Origin: Prunus persica
Lineage: Eukaryota; Streptophyta; Magnoliopsida; Rosales; Rosaceae
Direction: 5' to 3'
Assembly: GCF_000346465.2 (NCBI RefSeq)
Contig: NC_034014.1
Location: forward strand, 26,545,600 to 26,609,599
Length of the DNA stretch: 64,000 bases
Below, in pieces: positions 1 through 10,390 of the stretch. Within the stretch, counting starts at the first letter, position 1. Every line of letters begins with the position of its first letter. A model generated the notes under the pieces. That model did no database searches and had not been told where the DNA came from. It saw only the letters and a list, made by a program, of their open reading frames with translations. Both the position numbers and the translations under genes were made by a program.

Positions 1-73
1 GGGTCGTCGACTCCTCAGCTGGCCTGACCACCGCGGACTCCCTTATGCTCACAACAATCACCTTCTCCGCCAT
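1..73 (-). CDS. BAHD acyltransferase, 5' end only (cut by window edge)
   Basis: On the minus strand an ATG at position 73 opens a frame that stays open to the window edge (24 codons). It reads MAEKVIVVSIRESAVV and continues RPAEEST. The ESxxVRPAEET-type start is characteristic of hydroxycinnamoyl-transferase-like BAHD enzymes, which move an acyl group from acyl-CoA to an alcohol or amine in the cytosol. The catalytic HXXXD and DFGWG motifs lie outside the window. Base composition is clearly more GC-rich than the flanking DNA, and a purine-rich leader (plus-strand CT tract 74-115) precedes the ATG. The exact acceptor cannot be told from 24 residues. Confidence 0.6.
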   Translation of the reverse strand, partial: MAEKVIVVSIRESAVVRPAEESTT

Positions 74-1393
74 CTTCTCTTTTTCTGTTTCTTCTTTTTC
101 TTTCTTTCTTTGGGTTTGATGAGGGTCACATCACACGGTGCCCTTTTTCACAAAAAGACGTTGATAGTGGCAGGCAGTGTGGGGTATAAAAATTACAATT
201 ATTTGACAAGACAAACAAAAGTAGATATGCGTTTGGGTCTGAAATTATGGAGGACTTTCCGGAGATGACGTGGACTGGACAGAAATTTGATCTAGGATTG
301 AGAGAGGCAGCTTCAAGCCCAATAGGGTGGACTGCCAAGCCAAGGTTTAAAGGGGCTGCTGCAGCATATGGACAATTCAGTCCAACTTAGATCAATGTAA
401 TGTATAGTTAGCGAGGACTCAACTAGCTCAGTACATAAATCCACCAAGGATGGGGGCGTATATTGGGCTGAATTTGTCCATGTCTATTGACAGGCTATTG
501 ATGATGGGAGAAATCATCAAACCCTTGCTTCTCAAATGACAAATAGATAAGGTAAACATGTTAATAATCAGGAGAAATGGTGAAATTTATATCTATCAAC
601 AATTGATAATTATCAATGAGGCATTTTAAAATTCATATATATTAATAGTTGATAATCATCAGGCAATAAGGCATTGTGAGATTCAACATACATCAATAAT
701 TTTTAGTCGTGTTGTGCGAGTTAGCGAGGGACAAATGTGAACCCATTTTGGACCATGCATGATGGCAACTGTTCAAGGTAGTCGGAAGAATTTAGTTGGA
801 CTGTGCTTGCTTCCACTTTGGAATCGAACCAGATATGAACAATAATGCAAAACTTTGAAATGGAGTTCGGTTTGTTGCTTCTCCTCCCAACCTCACAAGT
901 TTCAGAGCCACATACAAACATACACATCCACTGTGCAAATTTTTTTGGGTCAAAACATCTACTGTGGTATGATTCTACGGAAAATATTGCAATTTAGCAA
1001 AAGGGAACAGTGTTTTGCCTAGAGGAAAATCCAAGGCCTTAAAGATGTTAGCAGGAAAGTACGAAAGAGGGGAAGAGGAGGTAGACTTTTGCAGACAGAG
1101 TGACTGAGAGACAGTGACTTCCAAGGCTTCCAACCTTTAAATTTGATGTGTCCCATTGCATCCATTACGTGTCAGCATACATGTCATTGCTTCTGAGTGA
1201 CTTCTGACCCATCTTTTCTTTTCACTTAACTCCGCCACTTATTCCTCTCTGGCCTTCCAATTAATTCAACTCTTATCAAACTCTTTCAAGTTCAACCCCT
1301 ACCCTATACTTCAATTCACTTCTTTATCTCCCCGTATATGAAATTCAATTCACAGAAAAGCCTGCTTGAATTTCATCTCAGTTGAAAACCAAC
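74..1393. other. Divergent intergenic region
   Basis: Space between the divergent BAHD and serine-rich genes. It holds pyrimidine-rich leader sequence near 74-115 and degenerate short repeats of the type ttgataatcatcag near 595-700. I see no convincing coding exon. The last 150 bases before the serine-rich gene are CT-rich and look like its 5' UTR. Confidence 0.5.
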
Positions 1394-1993
1394 ATGAGCT
1401 CTGCATCAGAGAAATCCAATTCTCCAGCCAAGCCAGTGAGAAGAAGGGCAAGCAGAAGGGCTTCCCAGCTTTGTGACATTAATGCTGGTGAAATTAGGAG
1501 GCAGATTTTTCAAGCCTTGCAACTCCATAGAGCATCATCATCATCATCATCATCATCATCTTCATCTTCATCTTCATCATCATCGGCATCTTCATCCCAT
1601 GTTGTTGTTGGTTCACAATTTAATTCATTGGTGGAGTCCATGCCTCTGCCTGGACCTGTTTGGTCTACAACTGCACCTTCAGTTTTGGCTGATGCACCAT
1701 CTACAGCAGCAGCAACCATGGAAGCCTTAGAATTTGAGTGGGGAGAGAACCAAGCCTCTTCCTATTCTTGGTGGTTATCTTTTCTAAATACCTTGGATAG
1801 TAACAATGCTGAAAAATCGAAGTACCCTTTATCACTGGGAAGTTCTAATTGGTTGTTTGGTCAGAACCAGAACAGTTGTACAGCACTTGATCAAGAGCCA
1901 TCTTTGGTTGATGCAAATGATCAGAGCCCTTCCCCAGATGAATGGTTGATGCTACCAACTACAGAAGATGAGGGTGAGATTGAAATTCCCTAA
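1394..1993 (+). CDS. Serine-rich small protein of unknown function
   Basis: Single exon, 199 residues, stop TAA. I place the start at the ATG at 1394 because the frame upstream has only a TTG. The protein begins with a basic segment (PVRRRASRRASQ), then a helical stretch (INAGEIRRQIFQALQLHR), then a run of about 17 serines with one Ala interruption encoded by TCA/TCT repeats. A tryptophan-rich acidic middle (EFEWGENQASSYSWWLSFL) and an acidic C-terminus (DEWLMLPTTEDEGEIEIP) follow. No signal peptide or membrane segment is visible. I do not recognise the family. The basic head with acidic/aromatic patches could suit a nuclear protein, but that is inference. The frame is open throughout and has a CT-rich leader, so it is probably a real gene. 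Confidence 0.7.
   Translation: MSSASEKSNSPAKPVRRRASRRASQLCDINAGEIRRQIFQALQLHRASSSSSSSSSSSSSSSSSASSSHVVVGSQFNSLVESMPLPGPVWSTTAPSVLADAPSTAAATMEALEFEWGENQASSYSWWLSFLNTLDSNNAEKSKYPLSLGSSNWLFGQNQNSCTALDQEPSLVDANDQSPSPDEWLMLPTTEDEGEIEIP
1534..1590 (+). repeat. TCA/TCT trinucleotide repeat coding for polyserine
   Basis: A run of tca units with interspersed tct inside the serine-rich gene. The repeat keeps several frames open, which gives spurious histidine-rich and aspartate-rich reading frames on both strands. Confidence 0.9.
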
Positions 1994-4650
1994 GCTTGGG
2001 AATTTGGATATAGATATACAGCTTAACATCTAGTATTTCATCCTCAACTATCTGTTTCATATTCTGCTTAGATTAGATGATGAGGATGATGTTGTATTTG
2101 TTTCCTTTTAGTGCACTAATTTATGTTAAGTGTTGTGTATCAAGTACAATTCTGTCTGACCATCCAATATTAAAAAAACACTGATAAAACTCATATAAAT
2201 TGGTTTAGTTAGAAACACCAAGTAATTAACTTCATAAATATGATCATTATTATTGTGATTACCTTCATTGTAATAGGATAAAAACTGATGGATTAAGCTA
2301 TCCTTAAAAAAAAAAAAAAATTACTGTCAGTTTGTTGAATGACGGGAAAATTCAGTTGAATTTGGTTTAGTTTGAGCTGATTGAACTCTGAAAATTCTAA
2401 CAGCTGAGTGGTAAATCAAATTCTGTATCTTTTGGATGTGAGATTTGGCTAACACAGTGAATCCAGTGTGGAAACTTTTCCTGAAGTAGGGTAAAATCCA
2501 ATCCATCTCTCAACTTGAAGGAGTGGCTTGGTCTTATATCTTAATAGCAGTGGTTGAAAAAAGCTCATTGACCGGTTCAAAGGGTCGAATCAATTAATGG
2601 TAGTCCTGCAATGCATTCAAAGTGGAGCTTGGAAACAGTGAAAAGAGTTACTGGTTTTATTGCCATTTTTGGGAAGGCATCAGAGACTGAAAGCTGGGCT
2701 GTGGGCCTTTGTTTCAATTTAGTCTAAGCTTGGCGTGGAAGAAAGGCATTCATTGTCTGCTCTGTTTAGCCAAAAAACCTCTTAGAAAGAAAGCTCGTGC
2801 TACAAGTTAGGTCATATTTTTGTTTGGTGACACAAGTTAGGCCACATTTATATATGTTAGTGGGTTTGGATTTTTCATCTCTACTGGGCCTCAAGGCTCA
2901 AGCCCTGATTTCACAATAGAATGAACAAAGAAACAAAAAAAAGAAAAAAAAAAAAGACATATAAATTATGAAAGCAAATCAAAAACAGATTACAGAGAGA
3001 TTTCTAACATCCAATCTAATGTAAGGGGGCCATAATATGCATGTAGCTGTCAACTTGTCATTGCCAACCAAACAAGCAGCTAAAAAATTGTAAGGCAAAA
3101 TTAAACGTGAATGCCATTGCCATCTGCATAAGGGTCTACTAGTGAAGGTGACAATGCATGCGACCTATTTGACCATTCACCAATCGAACCTGAATGAGAA
3201 TGGCCAACAGCCTCTGTGTGACTATGTGACTTGGCAACTACATTGGATTGTCACTCGTCGCCTAACACACTCTATGATCACTCTCTTGCCATCTCACTTG
3301 CTACTAAACCTCGCTCTGGTTCACGCATGTAGTTAATTCCTAACCAGTTGATACACATGTAGTTCACAATGCATCAACGGTTAGATTTCACTTATGTGTG
3401 TGAGCAATTGACATTAACTCAAACGCATTTTGATGTTTATTAACTTATAATTTACATAGAATTCACAATGTATCAACCATCAGATTTCACTCATACGTGC
3501 TTGAGCGCGATTGAAGCTAGAAGAATTCTAACTCACATTGGATCCCAATCAATCAATCAATCCTCTTTTAATTGTCTCGAAAGTACCTCATCTCAATGTT
3601 GATTGTTGGGGTACCACATACCAGGATCACATCCTAATAACAAAATTCTGAAGAGCCAAGTCTAAATAACATGCACCACACAGTTTTAGCAACCTAGTTG
3701 GCCCATCTATGATTGCTAAAACTCTACCACACACAGAAATAGTACAAATTTTCATTCATGTGGAAGAGAATATAATAACAGTCAACAAGACATTAACCTT
3801 AATGTGGATTAATGATTGAGACAACACACTTAAACCCATCAAAAACCATAATGACACATTAATCATTCGACAAACACAAAAGCCTAAAACCACATTTCAG
3901 TTAAGTTAAGCATCTTGATACACATTTTAGGTACCGTAAACTTCTGTTCCATGTCCACTTTTAAGATAATTAGTTTTTCAGCCTAATTATTTGATCCAAA
4001 GACGCCCAACTTTTGTAGCCTAATTAAGTCTCCCAGATTGGAATGCGGATGTAATTAAGCTTAATTAGCAAGGAATAAGCTTGATTAAGCTTCAAAAATG
4101 GACCTCCTCCTAGCTGTCAAGAAGATCAGATTACATGGATTTCGTGGATGAGAAGTTCTTGTGGATTATATTGCGGATGCAAAAAAACGATAAAAAACAA
4201 TCAATGCAAATCCATTTAAGCGACTTTTCCAAACATTCTATGATCAGTCAGACAGAAAGATCCTAGAATCTAGAAAATTAGAAGTGGTGGATCGAAGACA
4301 TTAATGAAAAAAACAATAATGCGTATGCGTGGTTGGTTCAGTATAGTTCCTATCCATATGAGTTTCTCAGTTCATTGTACATTCAATCATTCTGGTTATG
4401 TGGGCTTCACTCGGATTAAATTACAAGAATCTCTATCCTCTTGTGCACGAGGGGTTCTGGATTGGATCCAACTGGTCTTCATAAATGTTTGGCCACTCAA
4501 TATCATTGTCACATTTTTGTTTTTTGTTTTTCTTACAAGTTAGGGTTAGGTTTTATCTAAAAATGAAGAAACAGAGGGCTCCCCTATCGGATATGGGGCT
4601 ATAAAATTCACAGGATTTAATTCAAGGGTTGTGCTAGCTAGCTGCAAAAT
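1994..4650. other. Gene-free AT-rich stretch
   Basis: The first 200 bases look like the 3' UTR of the serine-rich gene. Beyond that I see poly(A) tracts (about 2306-2320, 2934-2955) and a decayed direct repeat of about 45 bases (3361-3407 and 3462-3509, both around cacaatgyatcaac). No ORF here resembles a protein. Confidence 0.45.
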
Positions 4651-4654
4651 TTAT

Positions 4655-4760
4655 GTCGGTTGGCTTCACTTGTAGCTCAAGTGGTTAAGCCTTGCACTCG
4701 AAGTCCTGTATTCGAATCCCTTTTCTCTAATATCGTTTGTATATATTTAAAAAAAAAAGT
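4655..4760 (+). mobile_element. tRNA-derived SINE relic
   Basis: A Pol III type A box (tagctcaagtgg, 4673-4684) and a B box-like block (tattcgaatcc, 4709-4719) lie 36 bases apart as in a tRNA, but the sequence does not fold into a complete tRNA. It ends in an A-rich tail near 4748-4758. This is the plan of a plant SINE. I could not define target-site duplications. Confidence 0.5.
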
Positions 4761-5604
4761 AAATAGAATGGAAAAATGTGTTAATGTTTCATATATTTTT
4801 GGAAAAGTGAAAAATAACATGACTCCTCCTAATTCACCAAGTTGACCTCAATTTTGTTGTTGAACACAAATTAATTACCAAATTGCATAAATAAGATCAT
4901 GCAATATTTGCCAGCATAGAGTAGGTGGGTGGAGAGTGGAACTGTGCATGGAAGAAAAAGAAAACACACAACTCCATTATTGAAAGGTTGGGGGTCCAGC
5001 CAAGAAAATTAAGACAGAAAAGGGTATTTGGGGAATTTCAATGACACATTCACGCTGAAAATGACGGCGTTTCTACCTTCACCGGTTAATAGTTTCCTTA
5101 AAAAACGACGACACTATGGAGTCAAAGCGGTCGGACGGACTCAGACAGCCTGGCATCTCCTGAGCCGCCACCGTCAACTAGTTTACCATTTTAACTTTCT
5201 AAATTACAGAAGTCTCCCTCCATCTTTTCTTTCTATTATAGTATTATGCGTAGGCACTGTTTTGTTTTGTTTCTCGTGAAAAGACAACAAATGATTCTTT
5301 TTCAAGACAACTAAGGCAAATTGCAAGGGATGAATTTTTTAAATCAGCTACATGCAATCTTCGATGACTTCTTTTTCAGGGGGATGTTCAGTACTATTGA
5401 TGTGTCATGGAGCTGTTTTTGGCTACCTTCATTTTAATCTATAAAGAAAGGAAAAAGGAGACAATTGTAGATAATAAATATGTTATATTATATATTATAT
5501 TATATATACACATAGCTATTCTCTTATGTCAACGTTTACACGTTATTATAAAAAAAAAGAAAAATATAAAGGGGTAATAGAAAATACATAACGTCCCTAT
5601 AGGA
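4761..5604. other. Gene-free AT-rich stretch
   Basis: No credible gene. TA-rich tract at 5480-5512. A short open frame at 5028-5279 has no protein-like composition. Confidence 0.4.
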
Positions 5605-5952
5605 GGGCGGATCCGTAGCATCATATTTTTGACACAATTTTTAGGTCATTAGATTACTCTACTTTTAATGGTTTAGATTAAATCTGACATGACAAATAGT
5701 TTTAATATTTTAAATAAACAATAATTAATTTTATTTTCTCTCTTATAAAAATAAAAATAAATAAATTTCTCTCTCCTCCTTTTTTTCTTGAAAATGTAAT
5801 ATCTTTTCTTGGTATTATCCTTTTTACTTGGTATATACCTCACTCTCTCTTCCCTAGGACTGAAAAAAAAACTCCTATCTTTTTTTCCCTCTCTCTCTCT
5901 TCCCTGGGAATAAAAATGGAGTAGAGAATTCATATTGTTGGTCTGCAGTTAC

Positions 5953-5995
<43 letters not shown>

Positions 5996-6288
5996 GAGGT
6001 TTTTTTTTTTCCTGATCCTAGGTAAGAGAGAGAGAGGTATATACCAAGTAAAAAACAGATACTACCAAAAAAAGAGATTATGTTTTCAAGAAAAAAGGGA
6101 GGAAAGAGAAAATTATTTTATTTTATTTTTACGAGAGAGAAAATAAAATTAATAATTGTTTATTTAAAATATTAAAATTATTTGTCATGTCAAATTTAAT
6201 CTCAACCATTAAAAATGGAGTAATCTAATGGCTCAAAAATTATATCAAAACTTGTGTTAAAATATGGCGCCACAGATCCACAGTCCAC
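5605..6288. mobile_element. Long foldback (inverted-repeat) transposon
   Basis: The sequence from about 5605 (ggcggatccgtagcatc) is repeated in inverse orientation ending near 6288, with arms of about 330 bases each. Matching landmarks are acttggtatatacct (left, about 5825) and its inverse aggtatataccaagt (6036-6050), and the TAATCTAATG blocks near both outer ends. The loop holds a GA microsatellite (5953-5991). There is no transposase, so it is a non-autonomous MITE or foldback element. The one open frame inside is CT-repeat sequence. Confidence 0.7.
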
Positions 6289-7372
6289 CCATAGATATAT
6301 ATATTATACTATCATCACTACACATGTCGAATTGTGAACAGTATATCCCATGCATACAAACATTAATCAACAACTTCTTATGCGGGTTTTTGGGAAAATC
6401 TCAATCCTTATGTTCTTTTTTCCCCACTATATTTTTCTTTGCTTTTAAAATATGCTAGTTAGGGTGAGAATTTCATTATGTTATGAAAATTCAAGTCATA
6501 TTTTGTGAAGAATTATATACCATATTGTTTTTATTTTGTGAATAATATATTTAGTTTAGAAATAAGAGCATCCTAATACCAAGTTTAATAGTTCATAAGA
6601 TATATGGAATATGACTCAAAATAAACATGTCAGATTAGTTTGAGTTTATCTCGAACAATCAAATACAAATCCTAGCTTTCACTATGAAATCATTTTGTTC
6701 ATGTTTCATGATTTTCCAAGTTTTTGGAAGGTGTTGGATTAATTAAGTCGGTTGAGTATGACAAATTCAAAAGAATCCAGATATGAGAGTCAAAGGGGTC
6801 AATTTTAGCACAAATATACCAAGAAAATAAAAATAAAATTGTTCTAGGATGATGCACAAGTAAAGTGACATAACCCAACTTTTAGATTCAAGCCATAGTA
6901 GGTTTTAGTGTTCATCGGCATTTCTATACCTCCAATAGCCCCTGTCGTTTGTCCCCAGGAAAGCTTTTATTAGAGCTTTATGATTATTTAATACATCTAT
7001 TCAAATATCTAATCTGACTAAACTGCATGCTTTTCCTGTTGATACATTAATTATTTATGAGCCGAAAGAAGAATACTTCATGTAGTCGTATTAAACAGTA
7101 AATACATCTAAGTGGTTGGAGCAAATCCTGACCATTGGATCTTCCATGGCATGAAAGGAATCTATCACTAGAGTAGTATATTCGTTTTTTAAAATACAAA
7201 TTATAGTCTAAATTGTAGAGAAGCGGACATAAACTTAAGTGTAAGGGGACCAGCACATTGTATTAGCCAATTAGCCTAACCCCGTGTGCTCACCAGAGAA
7301 GTATATTCTTAAAAACGCTGCTGGGTTTCTTACCTGTAAATAGTCATTCTTCTTGCTCTCGCAAATTTCTCT

Positions 7373-7406
<34 letters not shown>

Positions 7407-7527
7407 AATAATCTACTAAAATAACTAAGGAAAAAAAGTTTTGAGTACGTGTCAAACTATGATTTGTGTAGGAACCAATATTTTTCTATTATTCTCAAGC
7501 GATGTAATTTTAGGCTCTCAATTTTGC
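6289..7527. other. Gene-free stretch upstream of the WUN1-like gene
   Basis: AT-rich, with a TA microsatellite (about 7382-7406) preceded by CA repeats. I see no coding exon. The last few hundred bases are presumably promoter of the WUN1-like gene. Confidence 0.4.
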
Positions 7528-7535
7528 TATAAAAA
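7528..7535 (+). promoter_or_regulatory. TATA box of the WUN1-like gene
   Basis: tataaaaa lies 125 bases before the ATG at 7653, at a normal distance for a plant TATA box with an 80-100 base leader. Confidence 0.55.
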
Positions 7536-7652
7536 GGGTTCCACCTAGCCACATTCGTATGCATCCAAAGGGCAAGCCAATTATTCCTAGTTAACTTCTC
7601 CCTTGTCTCCCTCAGACCCTAATAAGGAGGAAGCCCTGCACAAGCCAGAAAA

Positions 7653-8072
7653 ATGCAGAACAATGCAATAGTGGAAGCCCTGTACAAGGCACTGGCCCAA
7701 GGCCACACAGAAGCAGTAGCAAAGCTTCTAGCAAGTGACCTCGAATGGTGGTTCCATGGCCCTCCACAGAGCCAGCACATGATGCGTGTGCTTACAGGGG
7801 AGGCAAGCCACACAGACTTCAGGTTCGAGCCAAGAAGCATCACAGAGGTTGGTGACTGTGTGATTGTTGAGGGATGGGAAGGCGCAAAGGCCTATTGGGT
7901 GCATGTGTGGACCCTCAAAGAAGGCCTCATCACCCATTTCAGGGAGTATTTCAACACGTGGCTCACTGTCAGGGATCTGAAGCCGCAGGGCTGGGAGAAC
8001 TTCACTGTGTGGCAGAGCATGCCAAGAGACCTGTTCCACCGCTCCTTGCCTAGCATTCTGCTTGCTATTTAG
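7653..8072 (+). CDS. WUN1/SAG20-like protein (NTF2-like fold)
   Basis: Single exon, 139 residues, stop TAG. The sequence matches the plant wound-induced protein 1 / senescence-associated gene 20 family: N-terminal helix (IVEALYKALAQGHTEAVAKL), the core DLEWWFHGPP, later GDCVIVEGWEG, and the strand-rich segment VHVWTLKEGLITHFREYFNTW, ending in a C-terminal part rich in W and F. These are SnoaL/NTF2-like cone folds with no established catalytic activity in plants. Family members are small and soluble and are induced by wounding, pathogens or senescence. Length is about right for the family. A TATA box sits 125 bases upstream. GC content is higher than in the flanks. The gene is convergent with the DUF2985-like gene. 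Confidence 0.88.
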   Translation: MQNNAIVEALYKALAQGHTEAVAKLLASDLEWWFHGPPQSQHMMRVLTGEASHTDFRFEPRSITEVGDCVIVEGWEGAKAYWVHVWTLKEGLITHFREYFNTWLTVRDLKPQGWENFTVWQSMPRDLFHRSLPSILLAI

Positions 8073-8712
8073 AGTTTATTATATATATCTGTGGTTGGTT
8101 TGGTGCTTAAAGAGCTCCAGACAACTTGTTGATTAGCAAGAAAAAAAAAAATTTGAGAAAATAAAATGAAGGGTACTTGTGGGTTGAAGCTTTGAGTTTG
8201 AACAATGCATGACAGATATGTCTGGTCTTCTGTGATGTGTTAAGAAAATGGAACTGCTGTTGTCTGTCAAATAAAATGGAACTACCAATAAAGATAAACC
8301 CTTGACCGCAAGTTTTGTTTAATGCAGAATAGGCTACATAGTCACCAGCACTGAATCTCACAATCAATTACTTCAGTTTCAGTTGGTCTAAAACTTATTT
8401 TTGGGGCTGGATTTTTTGACCAAAATCATTGTGGTTCCAGCTCTATGCAAGCACATTTTGTGTGGTCAAATTGGTATCAGATGACTTAATTCAATACCAT
8501 TGCTGCATTGCAGTGAACTATGAGCTTTACCTTTGTGGGCTATTTCTGCCCAAAACTTCTAGCAAAGACAGAGAATCAAAATTTTCCAATATGTATGTAT
8601 TTGAAGTGTAATATAAGCTTATATTTCATTTCAACATTCTACATATAAAGATGCCGAAGAAAATGAGTTTATCAAGATCACAAATAGTTCCTGTAGTCTT
8701 TCCAGAACTTCC
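8073..8712. other. Convergent 3' region
   Basis: 640 bases between the 3' ends of the WUN1-like gene and the DUF2985-like gene. It probably carries both 3' UTRs. No other feature seen. Confidence 0.5.
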
Positions 8713-9768
8713 CTAATAATTCCTTCCTTTTTGTGTCTTTGGTTGGATATTCTCTTCCCTCTGCAAAATCAATGGTACAGGGGGCTCCATTGTAGATTCC
8801 TCTTTCACCTTGGGGATCTGTCTATCTAGACTACGGTAATCTTTTTGAAGTGTGCTTGGACTTGTAGGCTTCTTCCAAAGTAGAGAAGTTTGATGAAATC
8901 TATATTCAGTAATTCCACTTTCACGCGGTAAGGGCGATAGCACAGGCTTGTCATCCCCTCTCCATTGAGGTGCATTCTCAGAAATCCTTTGGCCATCTCT
9001 AGATGCACATGAAAATGTCCTCTTGAATGACTTCATCATCGAGTGGCTGGACCGGCTTGTGCCATTAGTGGGAATATGATCCTGCGCATCATGATCAACT
9101 TCATACTCCTTCCCGAGGGAGCTAACAATGCAGTACACACCTGCTATTGCAGGGGCAGCAATTGCAACCGAAAGACAGATACCGACACCAACAGCAGGTC
9201 GCTCAGATCTTTTGTATCCCAAGTTAAGCCCACACAAGGCATACTGAGCAAAGCAATTCAAATGGAGTAAAAAAACTACCACCATAAAGTGTGCCCATTC
9301 ATGGGGTTTGTAAGTACCATTCCTAGAGTACATTTTTCTAAGCAATGAGACATCCTTTGGCTTCCATCTCAACAGAAGTACAAGGTGGTAGATCCTCTTT
9401 GGGTGTTGGTAAAGAGCCATAAGAGTAAAGAGAGCAGTGAGGATTTGATTGTTGATCTCAGACCAGGCATTTCTCTCTGACTTCTCGGGCAGGACGCTGT
9501 TTAACATTCCCGTCATCACAAGAAATAGGATTGCTCCTGAGACGGCAACACAACTTATCCATAAAAGGATGGCCATATTCAGAGGGTTCTTGATCCACTT
9601 TTTGCAGATTTTACTCATGGATGCCCAATCAATCTTCTGAGTAAGAATCCCATTGAAACATTCTCGCAAACGTTGGCATTTTGAAGAAGGTACAGATCCT
9701 GAGATTTCATCTCTTCTGTGACTTTCATCGCTAAGTAAGCACATTGTTGTCATTAGCCCTGTAACCAT
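8713..9768 (-). CDS. DUF2985-like multi-pass membrane protein without PLAC8 domain
   Basis: Single coding exon, 351 residues. The ATG at 9768 is the first after an in-frame TGA at 9781-9783. Residues about 45-225 resemble the DUF2985 region found in front of PLAC8 domains in plant membrane proteins: KICKKWIKNPLNMAILLW, then ALYQHPKRIYHLVLLLRW and LHLNCFAQYALCGLNLGY. Hydrophobic segments lie near residues 64-88, 110-120, 160-180 and 192-215. Where the Cys-rich PLAC8 domain would be expected, after NAPQWRG, the protein instead has a hydrophilic tail of about 80 residues with no Cys pattern. The function is unknown. A possible non-coding first exon lies upstream: an acceptor ttcag ends at 9844 and a donor GTAAGTAAA begins at 11067 on this strand, so a 1.2-kb leader intron is plausible. 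Confidence 0.7.
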   Translation of the reverse strand: MVTGLMTTMCLLSDESHRRDEISGSVPSSKCQRLRECFNGILTQKIDWASMSKICKKWIKNPLNMAILLWISCVAVSGAILFLVMTGMLNSVLPEKSERNAWSEINNQILTALFTLMALYQHPKRIYHLVLLLRWKPKDVSLLRKMYSRNGTYKPHEWAHFMVVVFLLHLNCFAQYALCGLNLGYKRSERPAVGVGICLSVAIAAPAIAGVYCIVSSLGKEYEVDHDAQDHIPTNGTSRSSHSMMKSFKRTFSCASRDGQRISENAPQWRGDDKPVLSPLPRESGITEYRFHQTSLLWKKPTSPSTLQKDYRSLDRQIPKVKEESTMEPPVPLILQREENIQPKTQKGRNY

Positions 9769-9920
9769 TTTAGTAGCACCTCAAGTTCTTTTATCAATCT
9801 CGGTTATGCTACCACAATAGCTGGAGTCACTTTATAAGCAAAACTGAAATTCATACAAGTTGAAGTTTGAAACTCAAAAAGCACCAACAGAAAGCCCGCG
9901 GTCTACACCAGCATGCTCGG

Positions 9921-10390
9921 GGGCAGTCCTACCCTAAGGGCAGGGTAGGCAGCCGCCTACTCCATTTTTTACCAAACCAAAAATTACCAAATACCCAATA
10001 TAATCAAATTTCTTCTGCCTACTCAAACCCAAACCATCAGGGTCGGTCCTATCCTAAGGGCAGGGTAGGCAGCCGCCTACTCCATTTTTTTGCCAAACCA
10101 AAAATTACACAATATCCACAATCAAATTTTTCCTACCTACTCAAACCCAACCCACCAGGGTTGGTCCTACCCTAAGCGCAGGGTAGGCAGCCGCCTACTC
10201 CATTTTTTGCCAAACCTACCCAATATCCAATACAATCAAATTTTTCCTACCTACTCAAACCCAACCCACCAGGGGTGGTCCTACCCTAAGGGTAGGGTAG
10301 GCAGCCGCCTACTCCATTTTTTGCCAAACCAAAAATTACCCAATATCCAATACAATCAAATTTCTTCTACCTATTCAAACCCAACCCATG
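9921..10390. repeat. Four-copy tandem repeat with transposon-end-like monomer
   Basis: Copies start at about 9921, 10040, 10158 and 10271 (period about 113-119). Each opens with gg-tcctaccctaagggcag and contains cctaccct...agggtagg, a perfect 8-base inverted repeat, followed by the near-palindrome taggcagccgccta, then an AT-rich half. The opening resembles the terminal sequence of plant hAT elements. The array lies 150-620 bases upstream of the DUF2985-like ATG, possibly inside its leader intron. Open frames across the array are by-products of the repeat. Confidence 0.85.

Noticed and set aside
1473..1730. Histidine-rich and aspartate-rich frames over the serine repeat
   Set aside because: They are the shifted and antisense readings of the TCA repeat in the serine-rich gene.
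4655..4760. Functional tRNA gene
   Set aside because: A and B boxes are present, but no cloverleaf with paired acceptor and anticodon stems forms. It fits a SINE better.
5673..5933. 86-residue minus-strand frame
   Set aside because: It lies within the left arm of the foldback element and consists of CT-repeat translation.
7382..7406. Regular spaced repeats (TA, GA, CT tracts) as CRISPR-like arrays
   Set aside because: They are simple microsatellites without spacers, and the window is eukaryotic.
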